NCBI GenBank assembly: GCA_039619475.1
Contig: CM077116.1
Span: forward strand, 178,899,863-178,963,862
DNA: 64,000 nt
Reading direction: 5' to 3'
DNA from: Icerya purchasi
Lineage: Eukaryota; Arthropoda; Insecta; Hemiptera; Monophlebidae
Part shown: piece by piece, positions 22,359-34,838 of the stretch
Position numbering within the stretch: position 1 is the first letter of the stretch
How the letters are laid out: every line of letters begins with the position of its first letter
The notes under the pieces: model-generated
Told to the model about the DNA's origin: nothing
The model's database searches: none
The model's input: the letters and a program-made list of their open reading frames with translations, nothing else
Translations under genes and position numbers: made by a program

Positions 22359-24005
22359 CACTAGGTCTTTTCAAAGTTACCGTTTGCTAACAGCGGTCGT
22401 GTGATTTGTTGATATACTATAGAGACTCGTTCTCGTTAAAAGTGCTGTAGTTTAGTTTTGTGCATTTACGAACTTTTTAATATGGATTCTTCGGAACCGG
22501 ATATGTTTATCAATTTGTATGATACTTTTAATAAAAATAATATTTTACTTATGTAATATTAATCGCATAATTGAGGTGATAAAATTTTGCTATTTCAGGT
22601 ATTGGCAATGCAAAACTTGATGATTGTTTTGATTTATTTCTAAGCTTTTCTAACAATTGTAATATATCTTGAAATAAAGTACATTTATCGTAGAAGGGGC
22701 ATTCTATCAAAATTTTTTTGCGTAAAATTGCGTTTTGGTGTTTTATGCATTTTTTCCTGTATGCTATTAATATTATTTTAATGTATAGAAAATGGCATTA
22801 TTTTAGTTTTTCTTTTGTAGGCTCCTCGGGGGTTACATCTCGAAAAGATTTATAGACTATAATTAAACAATCAGAGGGGATAACTTTTGAGAAAAAAGTC
22901 GAATTTATGGCTAAATATATCGTAAAGAAGTATGTAAAAGCGCAGATCATCAAAATGAGTTCAAGCACGAATTATCTTTAATAAGGCATCCATTTAAATC
23001 AAAATGGAAGGCAGCACAAAGAAAGAAAGATGTTTTCGAAAAGAACAACAGTTAATGGCTTAACGGAACAAGTTCATTACCATTTCATTCAAGTTTGTGC
23101 AGTTTCTAAGTAAAAAAAATAATATACTTTTTTCAGGGCATTCTTTATTTGTCGTATAGAATACCAATAATAGAATAGCAGGCAAGGTCACGAGTTTACA
23201 AAGATACAGTCAAAAAAAGAAAACAAGAAATACAGGATAAATTCAGAAATGAAACGGGTCTTATAGTTGATGTTCCCAAAGCTGGATTCGGAAATAGAAA
23301 TGATGGGAATACAAGCAGGCGCTTTTTTAACAACCATGAGTTGTCGTCTATCCAAATTTAATATATAGATTGAAAATTATTTTAGAAGTTCTATCAAGTG
23401 GACACAAAATTAATTCCAAAACATTTGAAGAATATACAAAAGAGACAGCAAAACTTTATAATGTTCAATTATAACCACGGTATCCGAGATGTCTCCGACC
23501 ATGCACAAAATTTTAAGACATTGTCCACAATTTATTGATAGCTTCCTTCTGCCTATAGGACAGCTGTCTGAAGAGGCTGCAGAAGCAAGGAATAAACATT
23601 TTCGGTCGTACAGACTAAATTATGCAAGGAAATGTTTTCGAGAAGCATGTAATTCGGATCTTATAAATAGCGATTGCTTCTCACTTCTGAGCCTTTAGTT
23701 ACGGGCACGAGACAAAAAAATATAAGAGTAAGATGCGTTGTTTTTCCAAGGAAACAATCGAATTATTCTCACCTGGTGAAAGCGGAAGTCCCGAAGAACT
23801 TGAACCTGTCGACGAAAGTAGTGAAGAGGAGTAATTTATAATAATGTTCTGTAAATTTTTATAAAAAATAGAAAAAAAATTTTTACTACTAAAATTTAAC
23901 AAAATTCTGTTTAATTTTCAATAAATATTGATAGAATCACAAAAATTTCCTTTTTCTACTAAAAAATAATTTTAGCCAGTTTTTTGGGTTAAATACCCGA
24001 TAGTG
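22359..24005 (+). mobile_element. Transib-type DNA transposon relic (RAG1-like transposase)
   Basis: Transib transposases are the family from which vertebrate RAG1 derives. Plus-strand remnants appear in order: KWKAAQRKKDVFEKN near 22998-23045; ETGLIVDVPKAGFGN, then NDGNTSRRFF near 23250-23330; PIGQLSEEAAEARNKHFRSY, then RLNYARK at 23550-23640. The last lies in a 69-codon frame (23489-23698) and corresponds to the region around the third catalytic residue (Glu) in RAG1/Transib. An acidic C-terminal tail ends at the stop 23832-23834 (SPGESGSPEELEPVDESSEE). At least four frameshifts and stops, and a length of about 1.65 kb instead of around 3 kb, make it dead. The limits assume heptamer-like ends CACTAGG (22359) and CGATAGTG (24005), and are tentative. 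Confidence 0.65.
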
Positions 24006-24751
24006 CGCGTATGTTCGTTTATATAACAATTCTCATATTATTTTCCTATCGCCATATTGTCTAATCCTATTTCTTGTAATTTTGAGAATGAAATACTTTC
24101 CGCTTTATATGGTCAAATATTTATTCCGTGTATCTATGAAGGTTTTCTCCAGCTTCAATTTTCTTTTCGATAATTAATATTAAGGACAACGTACAGAGCT
24201 TCTCGAGTTTCCCTTCTAAATTCGAATTGGTCACTATTTTTAGTGTTTCCTCTGTATTGTCTTATTCATTTTGTTACAATTTTTATTATTATTTTTGAAT
24301 TCCGAGCACGTCCTTTTTTGTATTCGCATCTTTTTCCGTATTATTATTAGTTGTCCTTAATTAATTAAGAAAAATAATTTCCTGGCTTTGTCGTTCAGCT
24401 GTAGTTGTTATTGAGAAAAAAAAGAAACATTATTTTTTTTTTTTTGAAATCAGGCTTCATAAATAGATATTGTTTTGCCGATTTTTTACATGTCGCCGTG
24501 ATTAATTTTGTGGAAAATGTTCGTTGACCGGGGATTTTCCTTGATGATCGCGAATGGCGAACTAATTACAAGGGAAAGAGCGCTTGAACAAAAAGAAACG
24601 AAAGCATTATTAGCGGAGACCGAGAGTGAGAAATGGCAAAGAAATTCCGTCCGATGCGCAAGCTTTCGCTGGTTTATTTTTTTTTTTGCGTGTTCGATTT
24701 ATTATCGGAATCGTTGCAGAAGACATTCTCTTAGTCGGTAGGTTGACCTCG
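24006..24751. other. No gene seen
   Basis: AT-rich; frame at 24508-24741 has no recognised domain. Confidence 0.4.
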
Positions 24752-24805
24752 ACGATACGATACGATACGATGCGATACGGTGCGACGCGATCCGATGCGG
24801 TGCGT
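24752..24805. repeat. Degenerate 5-bp repeat (CGATA/CGATG)
   Basis: Runs of ACGAT, GCGAT and CCGAT units decaying rightward into GGTGC-rich sequence. Confidence 0.75.
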
Positions 24806-24810
24806 TGCCC

Positions 24811-25262
24811 GTCAGATAGACTATTGCTCAGGTCAGTTTAGGAGTTACACGGGAGCTGGATTTGCGCCGTCTGGTTCTGGCTGTCGATGCTGAACTGCCA
24901 GCAGTTATCAGGAAAACCTGACGCGATGGCCGCTCGATTCGCTCCGCTGGTTAAGATCGATTAAGCTCTTCCTCGCTAATTAGGGGAAGAGATTCGTCCG
25001 AGACTATTCGGCTTCCATCCGCGCAACTTCAACGTGCGTCTTTCATCGCGTTCTTCCTGTTCCACTTGAAATTTTTCAACGCGAAAAGTCAAAAAAGAAA
25101 AAAAAAAAGGCGGTAAAGTGTTCGTCGTCAGTAATAGTTGTTTCGAGTTTAGCCGCGATCCATCTCGTACACGCTAATTATGTTCCGCCGTAATTGAATT
25201 TTGTGAAACTTCTAATCGATATAAAGAACCGAAATCGATCCGCGCAGAACAACCTGAACCGG
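24811..25262 (+). promoter_or_regulatory. GC-richer block; possible promoter and noncoding 5' exon
   Basis: This block is visibly richer in G+C than its surroundings. It holds TCAGT-type initiator-like sites (near 24812 and 24833) and ends in CTGAACCGG followed by GTATGT, a plausible splice donor at 25263. No TATA box or downstream promoter element was found at the expected spacing, and no coding frame supports it. It could equally be a conserved noncoding element. Confidence 0.22.
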
Positions 25263-26581
25263 GTATGTTATTTTATCTGATTTTCGGTGCACAGGCGTGA
25301 GCCTCGCTCACGATCTCGTTTTTATCGCGCGTTCATTCGGCTAAATGTTTTTTAAAGATTTTTGACCATCACTTTTTTAGGATGTACAGACTAAAATCGA
25401 GTTTTATTCGGATTATTTAGTTTTCCGTTTTTTAAACGTTTACTTGTAAAAAACAAACGGCTACTCTGCCTTGGTGGTCGTACCTTTTTACTTCCGGAAG
25501 GGTCGTGCTATAATTGGAAACGATGCACTCGAGGTAAGACCCTGTGGCGCACGTGAAACTGCAGAATCGTTGCGCGTGAAAAAATTTTCTCCTACCGCAA
25601 ATGAAATGAGTTATTTTTCAATTCAAATGAATAAGCCTAGTCTCTATAAAAAAAAAAAAAAAAACAAAAAAAAACAAAACAAAAAAAGAAACAACGATAT
25701 AAATGTGGATATTTTCGTTTATGAAAATCGACTGAATGATGAAAATTTTGAATTTTCCCACTGATGAAAAGTGTTTCCGTTCAACGGGAATGAGAATCGA
25801 GCGGTTCGAGAGGGTTAAAAATGTTTGACATTGTCGAAGAGATTCTACAAAAGGTGACAAACTTTTATATCTTCTTTTTAAAATATATTTCAGTCGATCT
25901 AATGAAGATGTCTTTTTTTTTTCTCAATAAAACGAGGACATTAGCTCAAGAAATAGGAAGAAGGAGAAAATCTCCAATGAACATAGAACAGCAAAGGTCA
26001 TTTTAATAGACGGGTTCGATTGCGCTTTAATGAAATACCCCTAGCTGGTTAAGCTGATTTTTAAACTTACTTCGTGAAATTTGTTTTTCCCCCTTATATC
26101 TCTTGTGTACTTGTCTTACGTTGGCGAGATATATTTTATTTAAATATTCAAACAATTAAATTATTTTAAAATTATTTTAAAATTATTTAAGCGGGTCTAT
26201 TTTTAATTTACATAAAAAAATGGAAAAAAATAAGGAACGCAAAAATTAAGTGCATTTTAAGTCAATAGAAGCTGGTCGAATTAGCGTAAATTTTTATTTT
26301 CGTTTTCTTACGCATTTAGTCTGTGTAAATTTACCGTATATTATAAAGATAAAGGATTAAGGAAAATTTTACACGTCCGATGAACTGGAAGTAAATAGAA
26401 AAGCGGCCGCGAAAAATTTACAAAAAAGGTGCCAAATATCGAGTATGTTTTTAGAGCTACTAATTTTTAAATTTTACATTTTAAGGGGCGAAATTTTAGA
26501 ACTTTCTGGAAAGTTTGTGTTTAAACCTTTCGACAGCGTGATTCTCGCTTAAATTTATTTTATTTTTTTCTTGCCTGGTTT
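25263..26581. other. No gene seen; A-rich tracts
   Basis: Includes an impure A-run at 25650-25690. Frames around 25471-26006 read mainly through low-complexity DNA. Confidence 0.4.
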
Positions 26582-26602
26582 TATATATATATATATATAT
26601 AT
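26582..26602. repeat. (TA)n microsatellite
   Basis: About ten TA units followed by a T-run. Confidence 0.9.
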
Positions 26603-26800
26603 TTTTTTTTTATAAATAAATAAGTTGCGGGTCTCGCTGGGCAGGTATGCCCGTTGCGTGAGTGCCCAACATTTTTATTATCATTTATAAAGTACATCGG
26701 TAACGAAATGAACCGTTTATATTTTTTATGTTTTTTTTGTTTACTTTTCTTTTAATTTACTCTCGTGACACTGTCAAAGTATAAGTTTTTCTTTTTAAAC

Positions 26801-26900
26801 TTTTTAATCCTTTTAATCTTCTTAATCTTTTTAATCGTTTTAATCTTTTTAATCTTTTCAGTTTTTTAAATTTTTTTAATCTTTTTAATCTTTTCAATTT
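26801..26900. repeat. 9-10 bp TTTTTAATC minisatellite
   Basis: About ten imperfect TTTTTAATC units with slips, for example TTTTAATCG and TTTTTCAG-like variants. Confidence 0.8.
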
Positions 26901-27468
26901 TATTACTATAGATTATCGTTCATTAAAACAATAAGCACTACCGGATGAACTATATCGTGATTAATGCGTTTAACAACAGTTATAGTTTAAAAATTGTCGT
27001 CACACTATATCGTACTTGATAAATCTGATTTTTACATTTTTTTCTAAGTAATGATAGGAATTCATAACGATTTTATATCAGCATTTCAGAGGGAATTACT
27101 CCATTAACAGATAAAATTAGTACATACATTTCTGTTCGCATAGTTCTTCCTTTAGTGACTTTCTTAATTTACTTCTGACACGTTTTATTCCTATTCTCTG
27201 TAATCGCGAAATTTCCATGGTTATCACGCGAGTACAGCTTGTTCTCATTGCGTACAATTATTTTATTTTTTATTAATCCGCGATCATTATGCACCATAGT
27301 CGCTGGCTTCTAATATTTTTCGGCCGTGATAATATACGAGCTTCGGTCATCAGTTTCAACGCCAAATTTCGACGTCTCATTGCGGCCACCACATAATATC
27401 TGTTCTGGCGTACTTCGTCGGCGCCGCCGGTACACTTTCTGTACTTAGTGCGTCCTGTCTATCTTTTA

Positions 27469-27469
<1 letters not shown>

Positions 27470-27506
<37 letters not shown>
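27470..27506. repeat. (AT)n microsatellite
   Basis: About eighteen AT units. Confidence 0.95.
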
Positions 27507-27507
<1 letters not shown>

Positions 27508-29760
27508 TTTTTTCTGTATAAAATTATTTGCTTCCCCGAATAACCACCATAAAAACCCGGGGGTTTAGCGAATAATCAATCCCTGACCAGCCTAATGAAC
27601 GACCGACATATTTTCGCTGCGTTTCATTCGGATTCCACAAAATTACCGCTTGGGGGCTCCATAGTGCATTTCTATTACATTTTTTACCTGTTCCGTTTCA
27701 CGATCAGCTAAATCCAGCGGTGTATTCATTTTCTGAGTTCTGCACAAATTTACAGCAATCATTATTGCCATTTACAGACATCTAAAATCTACACTTACCC
27801 TCTTCCTGGCAGGTGAAACAATTACGTCACATTGTTCAGGAAACCTTATAGCCCATTTGTTTTATAATGTTCCAGAGACAGATTTCGAATGAGGAAAAAT
27901 ATCTGAATTTTTTGTTTTCATTTTTTCCCCCATCAGTAATACGTATCCGAATTTCCCGAAACACTTTCGATTGCAATGCAATTTTTCCTTAAAGAATGCT
28001 TTTACCACGTGAAAGAGTGTATAAATACGAGTTGTTATTACAAAAAGGTTTTACAAATTCTGAAAAACTTATTTGTTAATATATATATACTATATATATC
28101 AATAATATTAGCACCGCGAGTTCAGCTTTTGGATAACAATCAAGGAAAGGAACGACGAAAATAACAGAACTTAACAAAATCACGGAGACGGGGAAAAACC
28201 TGACCAAAAAGAAAACTGTCTACTTTGGCGAAATCTAATTCGCAGAAGTCAAGACAAAGAATTAAACGAGAAAACAATAAGCGACGCTCTGTCAGTATGC
28301 GACTTTAAGTTTACTTTTAGTCGGTTCGAGGTGTTTGTCTGATTCTTATGCGCGTACTATTACGCGATATCTTAATTGTGGAGAGGATTTAATTTTGTTA
28401 ACAAATACACAATTTCACTCTAAATGCGACTGAAAGAAAAAAATAAACTTTCTTTATAGCCAATTTTAATAAATCATCAATAAGAAAGAGAGGTAATTCG
28501 GGGAAAACTTAATTTGCCCCCCCCCCCCCACACACACAATTTGGTGGGAACATTACATGTGTGATTAGTCAGTATTTGCTCTGATATAGTCACCTCGGTG
28601 TAAAGACCGAAGTATAGGGATGTCCAATATTATAACCTTTCGATAGATTAACGAGAGGAGGAAACCCACAATTTTTAGCAAATAAATAAAACACAGTCAC
28701 TTTTCTTATTTCGTGAATACGACTGTTAAATTAGGTTTCTATTTCAAATTTCAAAGGTTTGAAAATATTCCTTTTTTTTATTAAACACGCGCAATGTATT
28801 AGAGCAAAACGAACTTTGTATTAAAACCGATCTACCCGCCTGTTGAATTTCATTATATCAGAATTTGTGTTAATTTTTGGTAATTCGGCGACTCCTCCCC
28901 AACCTTTAAAGAATTTCCGTTCGATTCGAGTTAATTTAAAGTCATTCTATTAAAACGCAACCGTTCCCCCGCTGGTGCGAAACAAAAAAAATCGTTCTAC
29001 GTTAATTCCACTCGAAATTCGCTGTGCTTTAAACAAGAATTCACTGCTCTCCGGGAAAAAAAAAAAACTCTACGATGTTATAACAACCGATATTCTCGTA
29101 TTTCTATTTAGATAACAGTTTCTATAGCCGCTATTTGTCCACACATCTCGGTACAATTTTAACTAAAGGACAACTACAGATATCCTTATCGGCCGGCATT
29201 TTTCCCCGAGTTGTTCGTATGTTTGGCAATTAATTGTTTCCTTAATCTTTGTTTTATCGATTTCCTCGGACTTCCTAGTTTTTTTTCTTCCCGTAGCGCA
29301 ATGGCGTTCCTTTAAAAATTAACCGTGCTTTATTTTTCTCCTTTCGATAATCTTGCATCATTAGTTAATGTGCGTCATTTTTTTTTCTTTTTTCCTGGCG
29401 ACATAAAGTTCTACTTTTCGCAATATCCACATTTTCGAGGCCTGTAATTTATCAATTTCTCGTTTAGTTCCTTTTCGCATTCGTAATTCAAAACACCCCT
29501 TATTTTGTTCACGTATCATCCGTATTGTTTATTTGTCAGTGCTGTTCTTTTATTTCGAAACAAACTTCTAGCTTCTTTCGTCTAACACTTTCGTCACCAT
29601 CTCCGAAATTGCCACGATAGCGGAGCTTTTGATTGTTTACGTGTTTAATTTGCCGTTCAACTTATTAGGAGGGATCTTGCTTTAGAAGATCGAAAAAATC
29701 GACTATACTTTATTTCCTAAACCGATATTATCTATCCGAGAAATGTATATTCGTAAAGTG
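27507..29760. other. No gene seen
   Basis: AT-rich DNA with a C-run followed by (CA)n at about 28518-28538. No exon or RNA gene was recognised. Confidence 0.4.
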
Positions 29761-29939
29761 ACAGATGTCATTTCGAAGTACTTTTGGAGATGATACAAAG
29801 CCGAACGATAAACAGCGTCGAGCAGACGTACGCACATTCAGCCAGGCTCGGGTTCTCTTTTCGACCGTATCTCTTCTACTCCGTTATCATCTGTGCACGT
29901 GTTTCTACTTTGAGTTCCTGTTCAGCCAGGCTCTGACGC

Positions 29940-30515
29940 TCTCTCCGCCCTTCTATCGATACGAAACGGCTGAAGGTATCGTAAAAAAGTTAACAATTTA
30001 TTACGGTTTGGCAATTAGAAAACAAAAGTGTTGATTCTGCTCGAGAAATTAAAAAAGCGGTGTGAACGATGCAAAGCGCACGAATCAACTACGATCGTTT
30101 GAGCATCCTGCTCGATTGATTTACGAAAAAACTGAGAAGCACGTTCGTCCGATTTATGAAGAACGGTCAAATGACGGCCTTTTAACGAGATGTTTAGGCG
30201 GTTACGCGCAAAATTCGAACCAGTCGTTCAACTTGATGGCCTGGCGCATCAATCCGAAGCGCATTCCGGCCAAAAAGTCGTTGAGATAACCGCCTACTTG
30301 GCTGCAGGCATGTTCGACGAAAGATATTCAGCGATTTTGAATACAATGCGGTTGCTGCATTTGAATATTGGTCAGCAATGGGAAGACGCGCAACGGATCG
30401 AAAGGGAGAACAGACGCCAGTCATTTAATGGGGCTCGTACGGCTTGTAGACTCGGACAAATGCATCAGAATGAGTTTTTTGAGAAAGAACTACTGCGTGG
30501 ACTTTTGAAAAGCTG
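29940..30515 (+). pseudogene. Broken Mutator-like transposase, second copy
   Basis: Homologous to the 342-residue frame at 16201-17229 but far more decayed. It starts EGIVKKLTIYYGLAIRKQK (compare residues 121-137 there). The Cys/His segment is lost by deletion, then HVRPIYEERSNDGLLTRCLG and GYAQNSNQSFNLMAWRINPK follow at about 30140-30260. After a +1 shift comes VVEITAYLAAGMFDERYSA, then WEDAQRIERENR. This copy keeps a more family-like N-Q-S-F-N block than the first. Divergence between the two suggests separate insertions, not a local duplication. No ends were identified. Confidence 0.7.
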
Positions 30516-30519
30516 ATTA

Positions 30520-31508
30520 CCCGATCATTAGCGTAAGAAGCAAAGATTTATATTTTCTCTTATTGTGAAAACTTTTTAAAATACGTTTTTTCGATTTTTC
30601 TGAATTGGCGGGCGAGATAATAGCAAAGAAGAAAACTAAAAACGATCTATTGAACTAAAATTTATTCTCTTCAGTACTGAATTCTCTTCAATGTGAACTA
30701 ACAAAATTATTAAGAAAGTATTTTGAAAAATCCTTTACACAACATAAAGTTGTTTTTTTTCTTTTTTGTTGAAAAAACACTTTTTTCTTTTCAAGCCTGA
30801 AAAAATAGTCTTAATTTCCCGGTTCGCCCGGAAGAAAAATTGGAAATTTATTTGGTTTTTATGTTTCTGACAAGAATTACGAACTGCATCGTTCAATTGC
30901 GAACTACAGTATAGTAAAACGTTCCAGGAAAAAGCTTACCGCTTTGCTGTTTACGATTATATCTACTTAATAAAAATTATTTATACACTTCAAATACGTA
31001 ATAAAATATACCCCAAATAAGTTGGCCGAGCTAAGTTGCTTTTTTTCCCCTCCAATAAAAATCCTTAAAAAAGAGCTCTTTTTGGTCTTCTAAAGCAGGA
31101 TCCCTCCTTAATTGGTACGGCCGAAAGCAAACACCCAAGTCTAATTCGTCCTGTTTCTTTTTGCAAATCGTAATAACTGCGGTGTTTATGCAGGAACTTA
31201 GTGTATTAGCTTTCTAGCCACCTTTCGTTTTTAATATACAACTTAAAATTTGCCAGACCTCCTTTTCGAAATGAGCTTTAACACCAGTTTTCTCCCGATC
31301 CTAAATTCAAACTAATCTGCTTTCCTAGATTTATTACAGTTTTTTCTCTTATTTCATTAAACTTAATTTAAACGGGGTTGCTAATCGTGTTAAAAGGGCC
31401 CATTTTTTTCATCCGTCCCCCCTTGACTATGAAGTTTATTTTATTTTTCTTTAACACAATGACGACTGTAATCGACAAAGCGGTGAATACACTATAAACG
31501 CAGAAACG
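30520..31508. other. No gene seen
   Basis: AT-rich, several T- and A-runs, no recognised feature. Confidence 0.4.
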
Positions 31509-31510
31509 AA

Positions 31511-31555
31511 GTAGAATTCTTCCTTTAAAAAAAAAAAAAAGTAGAATTCTTCCTT
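31511..31555. repeat. 15-bp direct repeat around a short A-run
   Basis: GTAGAATTCTTCCTT at 31511-31525 and 31541-31555, separated by TAAAAAAAAAAAAAA. It looks like a target-site duplication around an insert consisting only of an A-tail. Confidence 0.75.
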
Positions 31556-33880
31556 GTTCATCTTCAGCCGGTTAGTTTGACGTGATTGTCCCGTAGACCA
31601 AATCTTTTTTCATGTAATTTTAAAAAGACGTATATAAAATAAAAAAAAAAAGGGAAACACCGCGTCGTAAATTCGAAAATGAACAACATCATCGCTGATA
31701 TAATTCTTACCGGCCGAAAAAGCCAACTTCGAGATAATTACCGAATACTTATGCGATGTTGTTTAATTAATTGTCGACCAATTTTGCACGGTGACTACGA
31801 ATTTCAGCGCTGTTCGGTTTCCGTTTTTGCTATTCACTCATCTCTAATTTTTAATAAAATATTCGTCAGAGGTGAGAAGTATGGCGCGTTACTTACACAA
31901 ACTTTACATTTAGTGTAACTGTAAGAAAATCTAAAATTCCTTTTTATTATACTTTGTTTTTTCCGCAGACATCTTGAATTTTCCAAGGGTATGTATGTAC
32001 TTTAATTGACTCCTGAAAAAGGCGGATATTGTAATTTAGAATTTCGTTGAATTATCTCTGAACATTGAAAAAAAAAAAAAAAAAAAAAAGGGAAAAAAGA
32101 AGATACAAACATCGAATCTCTTTTATTCTTTAATGCTTCGATAATTTTTCATGCACACTACGTCACGCATGTAAACATCCTTTGGTGTTTATTTCGTTTC
32201 ATTGAAATTTACGCGAACTCGGCTTATTGCCTACGCACTCGTTTTACCGATTGTTATTTTTCGTCTTTCTTTCCATACTAGCACGGTTTGACTGTTTTTG
32301 CTTTTATTCCGATTAAAATAGTGTACGATACAGAATTATTATGAGGATTTTTGTATTGTACGTGAGATTTGGCCGTTCTCGAAGAGCCCCTCTAATCTCA
32401 CCTTGGTGCCGACAGAGGTCAGGTGGTTACAACATATGCTTTTTTTTTTTCCCCGTTAGAAAATGTTTGAGAATCTCTGTGTTTAGATATTTCCTTTTAC
32501 ACAGCGTGTATATACTATAGTGTGGGAAAGCGATAAACCGTCGTTGTTACCATTTACATCATTGCGTAACGAAGAAAAAACGGTGTTGTTTTAATTCTTA
32601 CAAGGATAAATACTAACACCGATTTTCATCTAGACGTATAGAGAGACGTGTGTACATATTCACACGCGGTATACGGAATTTTTAAACAGTCTTACAGTAC
32701 AATTAAAATTCTTTACTTCGTTATTTATTAATCTCTATACGTGCTACATACGAATACACTATTCACTCCCTGATCATGCCGCTCCTCGCCAACCACCCCC
32801 AACACAACATTGTCACTACTATTGTATCTCACTAGAGTACTGAAAATTATCTGAAAATAAAAAAAATAAAAATATTTGTCGAACTTTTTATCAATTCGTG
32901 CTCGCTTCTTTCGTCAACCAACAAAGAGTCGTTCCGTCGATATAGCACGCACATGCTAATCAAAAAACATACTCTACTCGAGTGTTCTTATTTAAATGAT
33001 TACCAAATGTTGAAATATTATTAACATATGTTTTTTTACGTAATAGGATTCAATATTTTTAGGCTTTACTATTATTTGAAGCAAACCGAAATATATTTTG
33101 CACGCTACAAGATACATAGTCAGAGAGACAGCAATTAATGAAAATGAAGATATGTAATCAGATTTCTGTCTGATATTTTTTTGTTTCTTTTTTTTTTTGT
33201 ATTGTTGCTATTGTTCCTATCTGAAATCGTTAAATCGGGATACAAACACGGTAAAATGACAGACTTTATTACGTTGGTCGAAAAGTGTCTGGTACTTGCA
33301 CGCTCAGTATTACTCTCGATGCAATGTTGTCAAGTGTGTTTAGCAATAATGGAGGTGTCTGCGAAAATTTCAACTGCTTATTGCCTGGACAAAATTTTGA
33401 ATTTCGCTCCACTATTTATATCTGATTTAAGTTTAATCTCTCTAGCCCATTCATTAATCCTCTTTCCCAAATGATTCACCGTACGCTTTAACGATATGGA
33501 CACTGTAAACCATTTAAGAAAGACTCCCAAGAGAATTTTCGAACTTTCAATTCATTCACGCTAACACCTGCTTACGGAACAAAACGAAAAAATAATTCAT
33601 TGCTAGAATATAGCAGATTATGTACAGAAGCCTCAAATTGTTTGCAATGTCTGCAAGAGTGTAGAACTTAGGCGGATATGTAGAGGATTTTCTATTTCAT
33701 CCCTAGCTGAGACTAGTCCAAAACCCGGCTCAAATTTCCCAATAGGGCAGTTCCTTTCCGATCATTTAAAGTAACGGAATTTTAACCCCAAGTCCTTAGA
33801 TAGGTCGAGGTTCTTGCATAGAGACCTAACAGGCTACAGAAAGAACTATTTACACAGCTCACAGATGGTTCGATTGAACT
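31556..33880. other. No gene seen
   Basis: AT-rich with an A-run near 32068-32088. The frames at 31679-31918 and 33181-33474 show no domain or splice support. Confidence 0.4.
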
Positions 33881-34090
33881 GCGTCCCCTAATAATCACCA
33901 TTTCTGCATATGTTATTCAGTTTTTTACCTTCTTATCAGGCTGCGCGTTTCTGTCACTGACTTCCGACGCTCCGTTATACGTTGTTGCGACAGTGACTTG
34001 TGAAGATAACCGAATAAAAAGGCTCTCCGCGCAACAGCTCAATTCATTTTGTATCTCGGTAGCATTGGCAAGCGGCGACAAGGTAAAAAC
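33881..34090 (+). mobile_element. Possible LTR end with tRNA-primer binding site
   Basis: ATTGGCAAGCGGCGACAAGG at 34062-34081 resembles the tRNA-Arg-complementary primer binding site (TGGCGACCGNGACAGG) that follows the 5' LTR in many insect LTR retrotransposons. An AATAAA lies upstream near 34012 with CTCTCCGCGC beyond it, as in an LTR R region. The 5' limit is arbitrary, and no gag-pol or second LTR was seen. Confidence 0.3.
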
Positions 34091-34775
34091 AGTATTTTTA
34101 CATCGACAAGAAGAATACGTCGAGCAGTGACGACCGTGATAGGACCTAGACCAGAAATGTTCCTTTTCAACAACTTCCTAAATCTCTATGTTTCCCCTTG
34201 CACAGTTCTAAATTGCAGACCTCGATTGCAACTAACACAGTTTTACTATCTGAAAATTCTCTACCTCATTAATAATAGAATTTAAGGTATACCAATTCTC
34301 TAAAAAAAGAAGCTGATCGACTTTCAGGAGTATTCCCGACTCGATGTTTTTCTGTTAAAAACAAAATTTATTAAACATTATTAAACCGGAATACATATTT
34401 AATAACGCCAAACGCTGCTCGAATATTAATGTTCTTAAAGCGATTGAGCGAAAAATAATTTTTAAACGAATCAGAGTAAAGAATCAACGCTTCATAGGAC
34501 TATCGTCGACGATGTTAATAAAATACTGCATTTCTCAGCTATTGCGTAAATTGCGGTTACACGCCTCACATTGCATATTCTCGTCTAAATAAGGTATAGC
34601 TGTGATTCTGTTGCAATGTTGGAAACTCGCCGAAGGCAATTACTTCTGAATTATTATTTGTTAATTGGATTTATAAATCTTGAGCATTACATCGGCGATG
34701 CGATAATTTTAGCACTGCTAACTTAGGACTGCAGCATCTATAATCAAATATTTATTTAACCGGCGAAAAGATAAT

Positions 34776-34783
34776 ACACACAC

Positions 34784-34832
<49 letters not shown>

Positions 34833-34838
34833 GTATAT
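34776..34838. repeat. (AC)n-(AT)n microsatellite
   Basis: Five to six AC units run into about eighteen AT units, then two ATGTATAT variants. Confidence 0.9.

Noticed and set aside
26624..26675. GC-richer segment with GGGCAGGTATGCCC, considered as a hairpin RNA or SINE head
   Set aside because: Only a 5-bp stem is clear; no Pol III boxes and no second copy were noticed.
28518..28538. C-run followed by CACACA considered as a retroelement tail
   Set aside because: No element sequence or duplication next to it; a plain microsatellite.
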